Shown piece after piece: positions 19,543-30,887 of a stretch of 64,000 bases of DNA. The first letter of the stretch is position 1; every line of letters begins with the position of its first letter. The DNA lies in assembly GCF_024125425.1 (NCBI RefSeq), contig NZ_JAMXWN010000001.1, positions 1 through 64,000 of the forward strand, in the 5' to 3' direction. Under the pieces are notes generated by a model. That model worked only from the letters and a program-made list of their open reading frames with translations. It ran no database searches and was not told where the DNA came from. This DNA comes from Sporolactobacillus kofuensis. Lineage in GTDB: Bacteria > Bacillota > Bacilli > Bacillales > Sporolactobacillaceae. A program made the translations under genes and the position numbers.

Positions 19543-20781
19543 ATGAATAGAAGAGTCGTTGTGACCGGATTAGGAGCAGTAACACCACTTGGTAATGATG
19601 TTGCGACTACTTGGTCCAATGCCATTGCTGGAAAATCAGGGATTGGGATTGTGACACGAGTCAATCCTGATGATTTTAGAGCGAAGGTTGCTGGTGAAGT
19701 TAAAGATTTTGATCCTGAACTTTATGTTGACCGAAAAGAAGCACTTCGCATGGACCGTTTTTCTCAATTTGCTGTTGCGGCAGCAAAGATGGCGGTTAAA
19801 GATGCAGATTTTACAATAGATGAATCAAATGCTGAACGCACAGGGGTATGGATTGGTTCAGGTATTGGCGGTATGGAAACCTATGAAAAAGAGTTGCGTG
19901 TCGCAATTGAAAGAGGATTCCGCCGAGTCAGTCCGTTCTTTGTACCGATGATGATTCCGGACATGGCTTCCGGTCAGGTATCCATATTACTTGGTACAAA
20001 AGGAATTAATTCATGTACAGTTACTGCGTGTGCAACGGGTACAGATTCAATTGGAAGTGCCTATAAGGCGATTCAGCGTGGGGACAATGATGCAATTATT
20101 TGCGGAGGAAGCGAGGCACCACTGACCAATATGTCTTTTGCAGGCTTTTCATCAGCGCGTGCGCTCTCGACCAACCCAGATCCAAAAACTGCATGTCGTC
20201 CATTTGATAAAAATCGCGATGGTTTTGTTATGGGTGAAGGTGCAGGTGTTCTTCTGCTTGAATCTCTTGAATCCGCACAAAAACGCGGTGCACACATTTA
20301 CGCTGAAATTGCAGGCTATGGTGCAACCAGTGATGCGTTCCATGTCACTCGTCCGGATCCGGATGGTAAAGGCGCTATTCGTTCGATGCAGATGGCTTTG
20401 GAGGATGCCGGCTTGAAGCCAGAACAGGTTGATTATGTAAACGCTCATGGAACAAGCACGGAAGCTAATGACTCCACAGAAACAAAAGCCGTTAAAGCGG
20501 TATTTGGCGATGCTGCCTATGATTTAGCGATCAGTTCTACGAAATCGATGACGGGTCATTTGCTTGGAGCTTCAGGTGGTGTAGAGGCAATTCTCTCAAT
20601 TAAAGCGATGGAAGAGGGAATTGTTCCGCCTACGATTAATTACGAAACGCCTGATGAAGCATGTGACTTGAATTATGTGCCAAATGAAGCTCTGAAAAAA
20701 GAAGTCAGTGTTGTGCTCAGTAACTCTTTTGGGTTCGGCGGACATAATGCAACACTCGTGTTTAAGAAATACGAGGCTTAA
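19543..20781 (+). CDS. fabF: 3-oxoacyl-ACP synthase II
   Basis: The 412-residue elongating ketosynthase has the catalytic Cys163 in [13 protein letters not shown] and the two His of [10 protein letters not shown] and [26 protein letters not shown] precedes the ATG. It elongates acyl-ACP chains in the cytosolic type II fatty-acid synthase together with FabH and the FabI encoded 32 kb downstream. It is followed by a perfect terminator. Confidence 0.95.
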   Translation: MNRRVVVTGLGAVTPLGNDVATTWSNAIAGKSGIGIVTRVNPDDFRAKVAGEVKDFDPELYVDRKEALRMDRFSQFAVAAAKMAVKDADFTIDESNAERTGVWIGSGIGGMETYEKELRVAIERGFRRVSPFFVPMMIPDMASGQVSILLGTKGINSCTVTACATGTDSIGSAYKAIQRGDNDAIICGGSEAPLTNMSFAGFSSARALSTNPDPKTACRPFDKNRDGFVMGEGAGVLLLESLESAQKRGAHIYAEIAGYGATSDAFHVTRPDPDGKGAIRSMQMALEDAGLKPEQVDYVNAHGTSTEANDSTETKAVKAVFGDAAYDLAISSTKSMTGHLLGASGGVEAILSIKAMEEGIVPPTINYETPDEACDLNYVPNEALKKEVSVVLSNSFGFGGHNATLVFKKYEA

Positions 20782-20809
20782 TGAATTATTAGCGAATAAA
20801 ATTACCAAT

Positions 20810-20848
20810 AAAGCGCCATTCCATTAGACATTAATGGAATGGCGCTTT
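20810..20848 (+). terminator. Terminator of the fabHF operon
   Basis: AAAGCGCCATTCCATTA and TAATGGAATGGCGCTTT form a perfect 17-bp stem with the loop GACAT, followed by TT. Confidence 0.88.
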
Positions 20849-20861
20849 TGGGTTTTAGCTT

Positions 20862-21050
20862 AAAAATGAGCGAAGATGCGAGACGCCTGCGGGATCAGCG
20901 AACCAGTGAGACCCCGCAGACTCTTGCCTGTTCGAGGAGGCTCACGGATCGCCCGCGGCAAGCGAGCAATCGTAGCACAATTGATAAAAGATAAGGATTG
21001 AAGGTTTTTGCTTAGTTTTTAAAAAATGAAAGTTATAGGCCTTTTGTTTG
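20862..21050 (+). repeat. Structured intergenic repeat, tandem unit 1
   Basis: The unit starts near GCGAAGATGCGAGACGCC and contains CTGCGGG...CCCGCAG (7-bp stem), GGAGGCTCACGGATCGCCCG and the tail AGCGAGCAATCGTAGCAC. It ends with a T-rich stretch and an AT-rich spacer containing AAAGTTATAGGCCTTTTG. It differs from unit 2 at only a few bases and lies 189 bp before it. Confidence 0.8.
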
Positions 21051-21240
21051 AAAATGCAGCGAAGATGCGAGACGCCTGCGGGATCAGCGAACCAGTGAGA
21101 CCCCGCAGACTCTTGCCTGTTCGAGGAGGCTCACGGATCGCCCGCGGCAAGCGAGCAATCGTAGCACGATTTGATAAAAGATAAGGATTGAAGGTTTTTG
21201 CCTAGATTTTAAAAAATGAAAGTTATAGGCCTTTTGTTTG
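21051..21240 (+). repeat. Structured intergenic repeat, tandem unit 2
   Basis: It is nearly identical to unit 1 over the whole length. Visible differences are CACAATTGAT against CACGATTTGAT, and CTTAGTTTTT against CCTAGATTTT. The near identity of core and spacer means the whole ~190-bp unit was duplicated recently. Confidence 0.8.
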
Positions 21241-21320
21241 AAAAAGCAGTGAAGATGCGAGACGCCTGCGGGATCGTTCCGGTTGATGCGAGCAATTGAT
21301 GTGTAATCGAGCACAGATTG
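21241..21320 (+). repeat. Structured intergenic repeat, truncated tandem unit 3
   Basis: The unit begins like units 1 and 2 (GAAGATGCGAGACGCCTGCG), then jumps to GATCGTTCCGGTTGATGCGA followed by GCAATTGATG. That tail resembles the single copy near 45.9 kb (GGTCGTTCCAGCTGGTGCCA), so it is a shorter subtype rather than a random truncation. No gene is seen from here to yjbA. Confidence 0.65.
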
Positions 21321-21536
21321 ACGTTCAAAAGCTTGCACTCTGGCATAGAGTAAGAATGCTATTGATAACTAATAAACTTGAGATGGTGCAGGTCAGAAAT
21401 AAATACATAGACTCTTTACGTCATGAATAAGATAGGACAAGTCGTTCACCTAGGATAAAAAAATACGAGAATCAGAATAGATTTCTGTAATGATGACCAT
21501 AATGTTGTCAAATCAATAAAGAGGAGATGTAGGTTC

Positions 21537-22286
21537 ATGGAAATGATCAGTGATATCTGGGTGAATTGGTTTGAAGGTGAAGAGAACAGCTATAATGTCT
21601 GTGAATTTTATGAATGGCGCAGACATGACTTTATTGAACTTCTAGATCAAATCCCACTTATTAAAGTGGAGAAACCACTCCTAGATTACATTGAGAATGA
21701 CTTACAGGATCTTCCACAGGAACTTTTGAAAGATGTCCGGAACAAAAGTGTGCTATGCAAAAACAATCAACGTGAGATTATTGAATATTGTTTTATCGCT
21801 ACAGATGGTGAACGATCTGTTGTTGCTGATACATTAGGTTATGCGGTCCCCATTCGAAAAAGTAGACTGATTCCCAGACAGGAAAGCTTGATTTTGCAAA
21901 AGTCGGAGAAGATGGATGTTGCGCAGTATCCTATACCCTATGGAGGATACCGAAAAAAAGAGTATCATCTGCTCTCACTTCGTCCGGAATTGATGCTTGG
22001 TCTGACTAGAAAAGAAAGACAACTAAAACAATTGTTATTTATGGCACTTGATCAATTACATGCTTCGGGAAATGTTGAAGAGATGCGTTATTGGTATACT
22101 GAATGGTTTCCGACTAAGTATGTAGCAAGCCGTAGCATGAATTTTGACTATGCTTGGCACGAACTTGTTTCTGGGATGGAGCACGGTTGGTCTGATAAAC
22201 ATAATGACCTTTGTGAACGATTAATTAGAGGGCAGTCTTACTTTGAAAAGTTATGGGAGCTTGAACAAGGCTCTAAGGTTCAGTAA
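21537..22286 (+). CDS. yjbA: UPF0736 family protein YjbA
   Basis: The 249-residue soluble protein is rich in Trp, Tyr and charged residues (for example WYTEWFPTKYVASRSMNFDYAW). It matches the UPF0736/YjbA family in length and in its place next to trpS, as in B. subtilis. Its function is unknown. GAGGAGATGTAGG lies upstream of the first Met; a second Met two codons later is also possible. Confidence 0.8.
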   Translation: MEMISDIWVNWFEGEENSYNVCEFYEWRRHDFIELLDQIPLIKVEKPLLDYIENDLQDLPQELLKDVRNKSVLCKNNQREIIEYCFIATDGERSVVADTLGYAVPIRKSRLIPRQESLILQKSEKMDVAQYPIPYGGYRKKEYHLLSLRPELMLGLTRKERQLKQLLFMALDQLHASGNVEEMRYWYTEWFPTKYVASRSMNFDYAWHELVSGMEHGWSDKHNDLCERLIRGQSYFEKLWELEQGSKVQ

Positions 22287-22359
22287 GGGATTCGAATTCT
22301 TTAATGATGATTTTGACTGTATAAATGAAACAGCATGATGAGATTTATCCCTATAATAA

Positions 22360-22396
22360 AAGCAGCTATCGAAGCTCATAACTTCGGTGGCTGCTT
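22360..22396. terminator. Terminator between convergent yjbA and trpS
   Basis: AAGCAGCTATCGAAG pairs with CTTCGGTGGCTGCTT (two G-U pairs) around CTCATAA, with a short T-rich flank. Confidence 0.65.
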
Positions 22397-22477
22397 GTTA
22401 TTTTGAACTTAAAACTGAGCGGACAACTCGATGACATCAGTTTGGGGTTCGATGTCGAAAGAGGCATCCAAATACGT

Positions 22478-23807
<1,330 letters not shown>

Positions 23808-23864
23808 CCCTACATTATAGTCAATTATCGATCTGATTGCAAACAGGTAAAAACAGTTGGCAAA

Positions 23865-24257
23865 TCAATGGTAAAGGAAGAATGAAAAAATCAAACTGAA
23901 AATAAATAGAACTAAACTATCGAAGATTAAAGACCAGACCACGAAGGATCTCTTTCCATCCCGATGCTTGAACTCGGCCAGCGGAGCTTCCACATCATGC
24001 TCACCCAATCGTTTATTACGTGTCGCCCTTGCAAAACGTTTGAAACTATAAAGGATGCCATCGAAAGCACCGCCCTGATAGATAAACATAATTAGTCCTA
24101 TACTAAAAAAAAATAGGCTCACCATTGATACAGCATCAATTAGTGAAAGCATGGAGAAAGGATCGTGATATAGGAATTGACTGATCATTACGAGAACGAC
24201 TTCGACCAGTCCTATGTATAAAAAAGAAATTCGAAAATTTGTCAAAAATACTTTCAT
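23865..24257 (-). CDS. DUF3899-like membrane protein
   Basis: The 130-residue protein has hydrophobic segments near residues 8-28, 42-62 and 108-129, separated by a basic cytoplasmic loop (SFKRFARATRNKRLGEHDVEA). This agrees with the DUF3899 family of Bacillales. GGTGAGGTGATCGATA precedes the ATG. It lies just upstream of the trpS promoter on the same strand without an obvious terminator. Function is unknown. Confidence 0.65.
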   Translation of the reverse strand: MKVFLTNFRISFLYIGLVEVVLVMISQFLYHDPFSMLSLIDAVSMVSLFFFSIGLIMFIYQGGAFDGILYSFKRFARATRNKRLGEHDVEAPLAEFKHRDGKRSFVVWSLIFDSLVLFIFSLIFSFFLYH

Positions 24258-24472
24258 TATCGATCACCTCACCCACATTCTAACAGATGCAAACGTTTCC
24301 AATCAAATGCCGATGTCAGGTATTATGACAATAGTATAAAAATTTCAAACCAAGAAAAACTGCTTAAGATCAATAATTTCGACACCACGAGGGTTAAAAT
24401 CTATTAATTTCCAAAAAAAAAACATGCAAAATGAAATAATTACTTGTATAATAGCATCTGTAGGTTAAATCG

Positions 24473-24487
24473 AACTTTCAGAAAAGA
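24473..24487. promoter_or_regulatory. CodY-like box upstream of oppA
   Basis: AACTTTCAGAAAAGA matches 12 of 15 positions of AATTTTCWGAAAATT and lies about 20 bp after a TATAAT-like -10 (24448-24453). Peptide importers are common CodY targets, so repression in amino-acid-rich conditions is plausible. Confidence 0.4.
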
Positions 24488-24537
24488 AAGGAAGATCACC
24501 TAAAAAAGATAATAATTTAGGGGAGGTTATTGCTTTT

Positions 24538-26220
24538 ATGAAAAAGAAGGCAAAATGGTCCTTAGTGCTATCGTTAGTATTAGCACTGAGCCTTGTTCTT
24601 TCTGCCTGCGGTGGTGGAACAAGTTCTAAGAAAAGTGGTAGCAGTACTTCATTAGCAAAGGATCAAACGTTGAATTTGGCAGCTACTGCTGATATTCCAA
24701 CTCTTGATCCTAACCTTGCAACAGACACGACGTCAACAAACGTTATCGCAATGACAGAATCTGGACTTACAAGAATGCATAACAACAAGTATCACTGGGA
24801 TCTTGCTGCTGGTGCACCTAAGGTAAGTGCAGACAAGAAGACAGTTACTTTCAAGCTTCGTGATCAAAAATGGTCCGATGGCAAAGCTATTACTGCACAA
24901 GACTTTGTTTATGGATGGCACCGTCAAAATGATCCTGCGGCTAAACCAGCGTATAACTTCCTCTTTGCAGCAGCAAGCATTAAAAACGCTGCAAAAATTG
25001 AAGATCCGACAAACAAAAAATTCTATGGCAAATATAACGAACTTGGTATTAAAGCATTGGACAGCAAAACACTTCAAATTACTTTTGAACAACCAATGCC
25101 ACCTTTCTTCTATAGTATTCTTTCACAACCTCAGTTCTATCCACAACGTGCTGACTTTGTTAAGAAACAAGGAAAGAAATATGCACAAGGTGCTTCCAAT
25201 CTTCTTTACAGTGGCCCATTTGTTCTCTCAAGCTGGAATAAAGGTTCAGGCTGGACTTACAAGAAGAACAAAGATTATTGGAATGCAAAAGCAACAAAAC
25301 TTAACACTGTAAATGTTCAGGTTCAAACCGACATTCAAACACGTGTTAACCTTTATAAGACAGACAAGATCGCTACAGTTGGACTTACAGGTGAATATGT
25401 AACGTCACTTAAGAAAACAAATGCAGATGAAATTCATACCGCATTAAGCCCAAGCATGTTCTTCTTGTACATTAACCAGAAAACGAACAAGAACTTGAAG
25501 AACCTTAACCTTCGTAAAGCAATTAACGCAGCAATCGATCGTGACAGCTTTGTAAAAGTACTGTTCAATGATGGATCTGTTGGTTCTAACTATGTAGTAC
25601 CAAAGGGTTATGCAGTTGGCCCAGATGGCAAAGACTTCCGTGGTGCTAACCCAGTTAGCGGCTACTCTGCTGGAACTGCAAAAGATGCAAAAGCATATTG
25701 GAATAAAGCGAAAAAAGAACTTGGCATTAAGAAATTGAATTTGAACTTCTTGAGCTCTGATGGCGCTCAATACAAACAATGGGATTCTTATCTTGCTAAC
25801 CAGTTACAAAAGAATCTTCCTGGTGTAACGGTAACAATTAACCAACAACCATGGGCTAACTATTTGAAACTGAACCAAAGCTTCAAATTCGACCTTGCAT
25901 TTAGCGGTTGGTTCCCAGATTATCAAGACCCAATGACTTACCTTGATATGTGGACTTCAGGTAACCCACAGAATACAACTGGTTGGTCGAACAAGAAATT
26001 TGATTCTCTAATCAAGAGTGCACAAACTGAAACTGGCAATCCTTCTAAACGTTGGAACGACATGCTAGCTGCAGAAAAAACAATGATGGCTGATTACCCA
26101 ATCGTACCGATTTACCAAGGCGGCGAAACATGGGCTCAAAAACCATTTGTTAAAGATTTGTCTTATCCTTCATATGGTCCGCAAGTTGACTTTGTGCAGA
26201 CTTATATTACGAAACACTAA
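24538..26220 (+). CDS. oppA: Oligopeptide-binding lipoprotein
   Basis: This is a family-5 extracellular solute-binding lipoprotein of 560 residues with signal peptide and lipobox LSAC (Cys24). It also has the family pattern LNLAATADIPTLDPNLATD and conserved Trp-rich C-terminal parts such as FDLAFSGWFPDYQDP. It captures peptides for OppBC. AGGGGAGGTTATTGC precedes the ATG. A hairpin separates it from oppB. Confidence 0.93.
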   Translation: MKKKAKWSLVLSLVLALSLVLSACGGGTSSKKSGSSTSLAKDQTLNLAATADIPTLDPNLATDTTSTNVIAMTESGLTRMHNNKYHWDLAAGAPKVSADKKTVTFKLRDQKWSDGKAITAQDFVYGWHRQNDPAAKPAYNFLFAAASIKNAAKIEDPTNKKFYGKYNELGIKALDSKTLQITFEQPMPPFFYSILSQPQFYPQRADFVKKQGKKYAQGASNLLYSGPFVLSSWNKGSGWTYKKNKDYWNAKATKLNTVNVQVQTDIQTRVNLYKTDKIATVGLTGEYVTSLKKTNADEIHTALSPSMFFLYINQKTNKNLKNLNLRKAINAAIDRDSFVKVLFNDGSVGSNYVVPKGYAVGPDGKDFRGANPVSGYSAGTAKDAKAYWNKAKKELGIKKLNLNFLSSDGAQYKQWDSYLANQLQKNLPGVTVTINQQPWANYLKLNQSFKFDLAFSGWFPDYQDPMTYLDMWTSGNPQNTTGWSNKKFDSLIKSAQTETGNPSKRWNDMLAAEKTMMADYPIVPIYQGGETWAQKPFVKDLSYPSYGPQVDFVQTYITKH

Positions 26221-26269
26221 GACAAACACAAGACTTTTGAATCAAGTTTATTGGAAAACTGTTGTGGGA

Positions 26270-26302
26270 GGAGAGTATATGTTGGTAATACATATGCTCT
26301 CC
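26270..26302 (+). terminator. oppA-oppB intercistronic hairpin
   Basis: GGAGAGTATATGT and ACATATGCTCTCC form a 13-bp stem (one G-T mismatch position) with a short loop and weak T-rich trailer. Such partial terminators or 3' stabilisers usually give more binding protein than permease. Confidence 0.7.
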
Positions 26303-26411
26303 TTCATTATTTTAAAAATTTAAAAATAATGAACAGTTTATTACGTTGATCACGATGAAATAAAAAATAGATATGTGTTATATTATGATTTTCATGGGAG
26401 GTTCTAACCCA

Positions 26412-27338
26412 GTGGGGCGTTATGTTCTGAAACGATTAGGGTATATGTGTGTCACATTCTATGTTGTCATTACGTTGACTTTTCTGTCTATGAAACTGTT
26501 ACCTGGCACACCATTCCAAAACCCAAAATTGAGTCCGGTACAAATTAATCAATTAAAACATTACTATGGTTTGGATCAACCGGTTGCTGTCCAGTATGTT
26601 AAGTACTTATGGAATCTGCTTCATGGAGATATGGGTGGTTCATTTCAGTTTGGGAATGAATCGGTGTCAACTCTATTAATGGCAAAATTCCCAGTTTCCA
26701 TGGACCTTGGCCTTGAAGCGATTATTCTTGGAACAATTTTCGGAATTCTTCTTGGTATAATCGCAGGATTACATCGTGGAAAAGTTCTGGATTGGGGAAC
26801 GATGGTTTTCTCGGTTTTAGGTATATCTATTCCTTCATTCATTTTTGCAGGAGTGTTGCAATATTTTCTAGGTGTGTACGTTCAGTTATTTCCGGTTGCA
26901 GGTTGGAATGGGCCAAGCTCTCACGTGCTTCCCGTGATTTCACTTGCTGTCGGCGTACTTGCTGAAGTTGCACTCTTTATGCGTACTGAAATGGTTGAAG
27001 TGATCAATCAGGATTATATTGTAACGGCGCAGGCGAAAGGCTTATCGAGAGCAGCGATCGTTTATAAGCATGCGATCAGAAATGCACTGATTCCCGTTGT
27101 GACCATTTTGGGGCCACTGACTGCAGCTATTATTACAGGATCTCTTGTTATTGAAAGCATATTCGGTATTCCAGGAATTGGTTCACAGTATGTATCTTCA
27201 ATTACAACGAATGATTATCCAATGATTATGGGTACAACCGAACTCTATGCAGGATTATTTATTTTATCGATATTTGTAGTGGATATTCTCTATGGAATTA
27301 TTGATCCAAGAATACGTGTGTCAGGAGGTCGAGCTTAA
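26412..27338 (+). CDS. oppB: Oligopeptide ABC transporter permease OppB
   Basis: The 308-residue permease has six hydrophobic helices, the N-terminal TLTFLSMKLLPGTPF of the DppB/OppB family and the EAA loop DYIVTAQAKGLSRAAIVYKHAIRNA (in part). I prefer the GTG ten bases after GGGAGG; the protein then begins VGRYVLKRLGYM, matching family N-termini. It ends one base into oppC. Confidence 0.9.
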   Translation: MGRYVLKRLGYMCVTFYVVITLTFLSMKLLPGTPFQNPKLSPVQINQLKHYYGLDQPVAVQYVKYLWNLLHGDMGGSFQFGNESVSTLLMAKFPVSMDLGLEAIILGTIFGILLGIIAGLHRGKVLDWGTMVFSVLGISIPSFIFAGVLQYFLGVYVQLFPVAGWNGPSSHVLPVISLAVGVLAEVALFMRTEMVEVINQDYIVTAQAKGLSRAAIVYKHAIRNALIPVVTILGPLTAAIITGSLVIESIFGIPGIGSQYVSSITTNDYPMIMGTTELYAGLFILSIFVVDILYGIIDPRIRVSGGRA

Positions 27339-28345
27339 TGGCAGCGGCAAATGAAAGTATTACAAAGGACATGTTTCTGCCGGCAGAACTTGATCAATCG
27401 GCAAACGAAAAAATTTCAGGTGAAGTAGTTAGCGTATGGAAAGATGCTTTCCGACGTTTTGTTCAAAATAAAGGAGCGGTAGCTTCTCTGATTATTGTCA
27501 TTGCCATTGTTCTGATGGCACTGATTGGTCCGCATCTGAATAACTACGGTCCAACAGATCAGGATCTAAATCGCTCAAATCTTCCCCCACGTATTGCAGC
27601 TTTATCGTGGCTCCCATTTTTCAGTGGTAAGGAAGACGGCATTGATGTGTACCAACAACATGGGATTAAAAAAGATTTTTGGTTCGGAACAGATCAACTG
27701 GGCCGAGATCTTTGGTCGCGTACATGGGATGGTACTCAAATTTCGTTGATTATTGCACTAATCGCAACTTTGGTGGATGTATTTATCGGGGTTACATACG
27801 GAGGTATTTCAGGTTACTTCGGTGGACGTACGGATAACATTCTTCAACGTATCTTGGAGATTATATCTGGTATCCCTAGTCTTGTCTGGATTATCCTGCT
27901 TATACTTGTGATGAAGCCTGGCCTTATACCGATTACGATCGCAATTATGGCAACAAACTGGATTGCTATGGCTCGAATTGTCCGTGGAGAAATGTTAAAG
28001 CTAAAAAATCAAGAATTTGTTCTTGCTTCCACCTCATTAGGAGCGAGTCACTCTCGAATTATCTTTAAACATATGATCCCAAATTCTTTAGGAATGATCA
28101 TTATTAATACCATGTTCTCTATTCCATCGGCGATCTTCTTTGAAGCATTTTTGAGTTTTATCGGATTAGGAATTCGCGAGCCACAGGCTTCGCTGGGTTC
28201 TTTGATCAACAGTGGTTATGAAGTACTGCAGTTGCATCCATATCAGACCGTGTATCCTGGGCTTGTTATTTGTCTCTTGCTAATTGCGTTTAATCTTATT
28301 GGAAATGGTCTTCGTGATGCTTTCGATCCGAAGTTACGCCATTAA
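27338..28345 (+). CDS. oppC: Oligopeptide ABC transporter permease OppC
   Basis: The 335-residue permease has a long cytoplasmic N-terminus and a first helix near residues 50-70. It carries the conserved FGTDQLGRDLWSRTWDGTQISL and the EAA region LASTSLGASHSRIIFKHMIPN of DppC/OppC proteins. Its ATG overlaps the oppB stop by one base and CAGGAGGTCGAG precedes it. It pairs with OppB. Confidence 0.93.
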   Translation: MAAANESITKDMFLPAELDQSANEKISGEVVSVWKDAFRRFVQNKGAVASLIIVIAIVLMALIGPHLNNYGPTDQDLNRSNLPPRIAALSWLPFFSGKEDGIDVYQQHGIKKDFWFGTDQLGRDLWSRTWDGTQISLIIALIATLVDVFIGVTYGGISGYFGGRTDNILQRILEIISGIPSLVWIILLILVMKPGLIPITIAIMATNWIAMARIVRGEMLKLKNQEFVLASTSLGASHSRIIFKHMIPNSLGMIIINTMFSIPSAIFFEAFLSFIGLGIREPQASLGSLINSGYEVLQLHPYQTVYPGLVICLLLIAFNLIGNGLRDAFDPKLRH

Positions 28346-28359
28346 CAGGAGGTAGAATC

Positions 28360-29385
28360 GTGAGTAAATTACTTGAAATTAATGATTTGCACGTTCAATT
28401 TAACTTGATTGGACGTCGTGTTCAAGCTGTCCGCGGAGTTAGCCTCGACTTGAATGTTGGTGAAACTCTTGCAATTGTCGGTGAATCCGGATCAGGTAAA
28501 TCCGTGACTTCCAAAGCAATCATGGGGTTGATTCCAAATCCTCCTGGTGAGATCGCAAAAGGAAGTATATCGTTTGAAGGTAAGGACCTTGTTCAATATA
28601 GTGAGAAACAAATGCAGAAAATCAGAGGAAAAGAAATATCAATGATCTTTCAGGATCCGATGACTGCATTAAATCCTACTATGAAAATCGGCAAACAAAT
28701 TATGGAAAGCTTAATTAAGCATCAAGGTATGTCAAAACATGATGCGCGTGAGCGGGCCATTGAATTGCTGAAACTGGTTGGCATTCCGAAGCCGGAGAAA
28801 CGTGTCGATGAATATCCACATCAATTCTCAGGCGGTATGCGTCAACGTGTTGTTATTGCGATTGCATTAGCATGCAATCCTAAAATCTTGATCGCCGATG
28901 AACCAACAACGGCGCTAGACGTAACGATTCAGGCACAAATTCTTGACTTGATGCGTGACCTGCAAAAGAAAACAGGTACTGCAATTATTTTGATTACGCA
29001 CGACTTAGGTGTCGTGGCGAATATTGCACAGCGTGTGGCTGTTATGTATGGCGGTAAAATTGTTGAAACGGGAACATTGGATGAACTTTTTTATCACCCG
29101 AAACATCCGTATACATGGGGCCTTCTTGCATCGATGCCGAAGCTACATGCGAAAACAGATAAATTGCTTGCAATTCCTGGAACACCTCCGGATTTAAGTG
29201 ATCCTCCAAAAGGATGTCCATTTGCGGCAAGATGTCCTCATGCAATGAACGTATGCACAACTCATATGCCTGAGTATACGGAATTATCGGCAACGCAGAA
29301 GGCAGCTTGTTGGTTGCTCGATGAACGGGCGCCAAAAGTTGCTCCGCCGGAGACGATCGGTGTAGGGGGAACGAACAATGACTGA
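28360..29385 (+). CDS. oppD: Oligopeptide ABC transporter ATPase OppD
   Basis: The 341-residue ATPase has Walker A GESGSGKS, signature FSGGMRQRV, Walker B ILIADEP and the C-terminal Cys-containing oligopeptide/dipeptide domain ([15 protein letters not shown]). The start is GTG after ACAGGAGGTAGAATC. It overlaps oppF by 8 bp. Confidence 0.94.
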   Translation: MSKLLEINDLHVQFNLIGRRVQAVRGVSLDLNVGETLAIVGESGSGKSVTSKAIMGLIPNPPGEIAKGSISFEGKDLVQYSEKQMQKIRGKEISMIFQDPMTALNPTMKIGKQIMESLIKHQGMSKHDARERAIELLKLVGIPKPEKRVDEYPHQFSGGMRQRVVIAIALACNPKILIADEPTTALDVTIQAQILDLMRDLQKKTGTAIILITHDLGVVANIAQRVAVMYGGKIVETGTLDELFYHPKHPYTWGLLASMPKLHAKTDKLLAIPGTPPDLSDPPKGCPFAARCPHAMNVCTTHMPEYTELSATQKAACWLLDERAPKVAPPETIGVGGTNND

Positions 29386-30373
29386 TTCTAGAGAGAAACT
29401 GCTTCAAGTCAAAAATTTGAAGAAGTATTTTAACATTTCCCGAAAAGAGATACTCAAAGCGGTTGATGAAGTCAGCTTTGATATTTACAAAGGCGAAACA
29501 TTAGGACTTGTTGGTGAATCAGGATGTGGGAAGTCAACTACCGGACGGACAATTCTTCGCTTATATGAACCGACAGACGGTGAAGTGATCTTTGATGGTG
29601 AAGACATTGCCGGCAAATTGTCAACAAAAGCGAAGAAGAATTTGAGCAGACGGATGCAGATGATTTTTCAGGATCCATATGCTTCCCTTAATCCACGAAT
29701 GATGGTCAAAGATATCATTGCTGAGGGCATTGATATTCATCATTTGGCAAAGTCACCGAAGGAACGGATAGATCGTGTTTATGAATTGCTCGAAACAGTA
29801 GGATTAAACCGTGAACACGCCAATCGCTATCCACATGAATTCAGTGGTGGGCAGAGGCAACGTATAGGAATTGCAAGGGCACTTGCTGTTGACCCAGACT
29901 TTATCATTGCTGACGAACCCATTTCAGCATTGGATGTTTCAATTCAAGCTCAGGTCGTCAATCTGCTTCAGGAACTTCAAGAAAAGCAAGGCTTAACGTT
30001 CTTGTTTATTGCCCACGATCTGTCAATGGTAAAACATATTAGTGACCGTGTAGGTGTTATGTATCTTGGAAACATGGCAGAACTTGCAACGAGTGACGAA
30101 TTGTATGAACATCCGCTTCATCCTTATACAAAATCACTTTTATCTGCGATCCCTGTGGCTGATCCGGAAGTTGAGCGTTCACGCGAACGGATTATTCTTG
30201 AAGGCGATGTTCCAAGCCCAATCGATCCTCCAAGCGGGTGCAGATTTAGAACACGTTGCCCATTTGCTATGGATATTTGTGCCAAAGTACGGCCAAAATG
30301 GCATGAGGCTGAAGAAGGGCATTGGGTTGCTTGCCACTTGCATGATGAAGAAATAAAAGCAAATAATGTGTAA
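29378..30373 (+). CDS. oppF: Oligopeptide ABC transporter ATPase OppF
   Basis: The 331-residue second ATPase has Walker [10 protein letters not shown], signature FSGGQRQRI, Walker B FIIADEP and the C-terminal [15 protein letters not shown] domain. It works as a heterodimer with OppD. AGGGGGAACGAAC precedes its ATG within the end of oppD. It closes the operon before a perfect terminator. Confidence 0.94.
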   Translation: MTDSREKLLQVKNLKKYFNISRKEILKAVDEVSFDIYKGETLGLVGESGCGKSTTGRTILRLYEPTDGEVIFDGEDIAGKLSTKAKKNLSRRMQMIFQDPYASLNPRMMVKDIIAEGIDIHHLAKSPKERIDRVYELLETVGLNREHANRYPHEFSGGQRQRIGIARALAVDPDFIIADEPISALDVSIQAQVVNLLQELQEKQGLTFLFIAHDLSMVKHISDRVGVMYLGNMAELATSDELYEHPLHPYTKSLLSAIPVADPEVERSRERIILEGDVPSPIDPPSGCRFRTRCPFAMDICAKVRPKWHEAEEGHWVACHLHDEEIKANNV

Positions 30374-30383
30374 GAAGATGAAT

Positions 30384-30424
30384 AATTCCCATTACCGCAA
30401 ACGGTAACGGGAATTATTTTTTTC
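30384..30424. terminator. Bidirectional terminator after oppF
   Basis: AATTCCCATTACCG and CGGTAACGGGAATT pair (one A/C mismatch) around CAAA, with TTTTTTT on the plus side. The stop codon of the convergent small membrane protein gene lies in the right arm. Confidence 0.85.
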
Positions 30425-30575
30425 GACGATTAAGCATGAGTTGAGCAATAAAACTAAGTAAGGTTAATACGAGCAAAAAAGTGATGATTGACATAGATAA
30501 GATTTGAAAAAAATGATATAAAGTAATGGACACCACAAGAAGAAGAGCGAAAATAATCGTGATCATACGCAACAT
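30414..30575 (-). CDS. Small hydrophobic membrane protein (53 aa)
   Basis: The ORF starts MLRMITIIFALLLVVSITLY and ends QLMLNRRKK. It has two hydrophobic segments (about 4-25 and 28-47) and a basic tail, so the C-terminus is probably cytoplasmic. GAGGAAGTGAGTCT directly precedes the ATG. I recognise no family. The good ribosome site, clean membrane pattern and termination at a shared terminator support a real gene. Confidence 0.6.
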   Translation of the reverse strand: MLRMITIIFALLLVVSITLYHFFQILSMSIITFLLVLTLLSFIAQLMLNRRKK

Positions 30576-30887
30576 AGACTCACTTCCTCAGATCATCTTT
30601 TTGAATACTTTTTGATTCGCTCACGTATATTAATAAAAGGAATGCTTCTTAAAGGCATTTTTGGGCTCATAGTGAGGAATACATGATGCTCATAAAGTAT
30701 TTATTGGTGTCCAAGCTTATCATAATCGAACTTCAATCTCAAGTAGATGAGAATGAATGGTTCCTTCGTAATAAAGTGAGCTCTTGACAAGTAGTGTGGG
30801 ACGGTTGAGAATAAAGTCAGACAGAGAATGCTCTGATGAGGATTCAGAACATAAAATCAATGCAGTAAATTAAGGAGGAGATCGTTG

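Noticed and set aside
20862-21320. CRISPR array
   Set aside because: Units are 189-190 bp with conserved spacers, only two and a half copies and no cas genes; not the short-repeat/unique-spacer pattern.
21084-21338. 84-residue minus-strand ORF across the repeats
   Set aside because: It reads through GC-rich repeat sequence, has no ribosome site and breaks at the subtype change.
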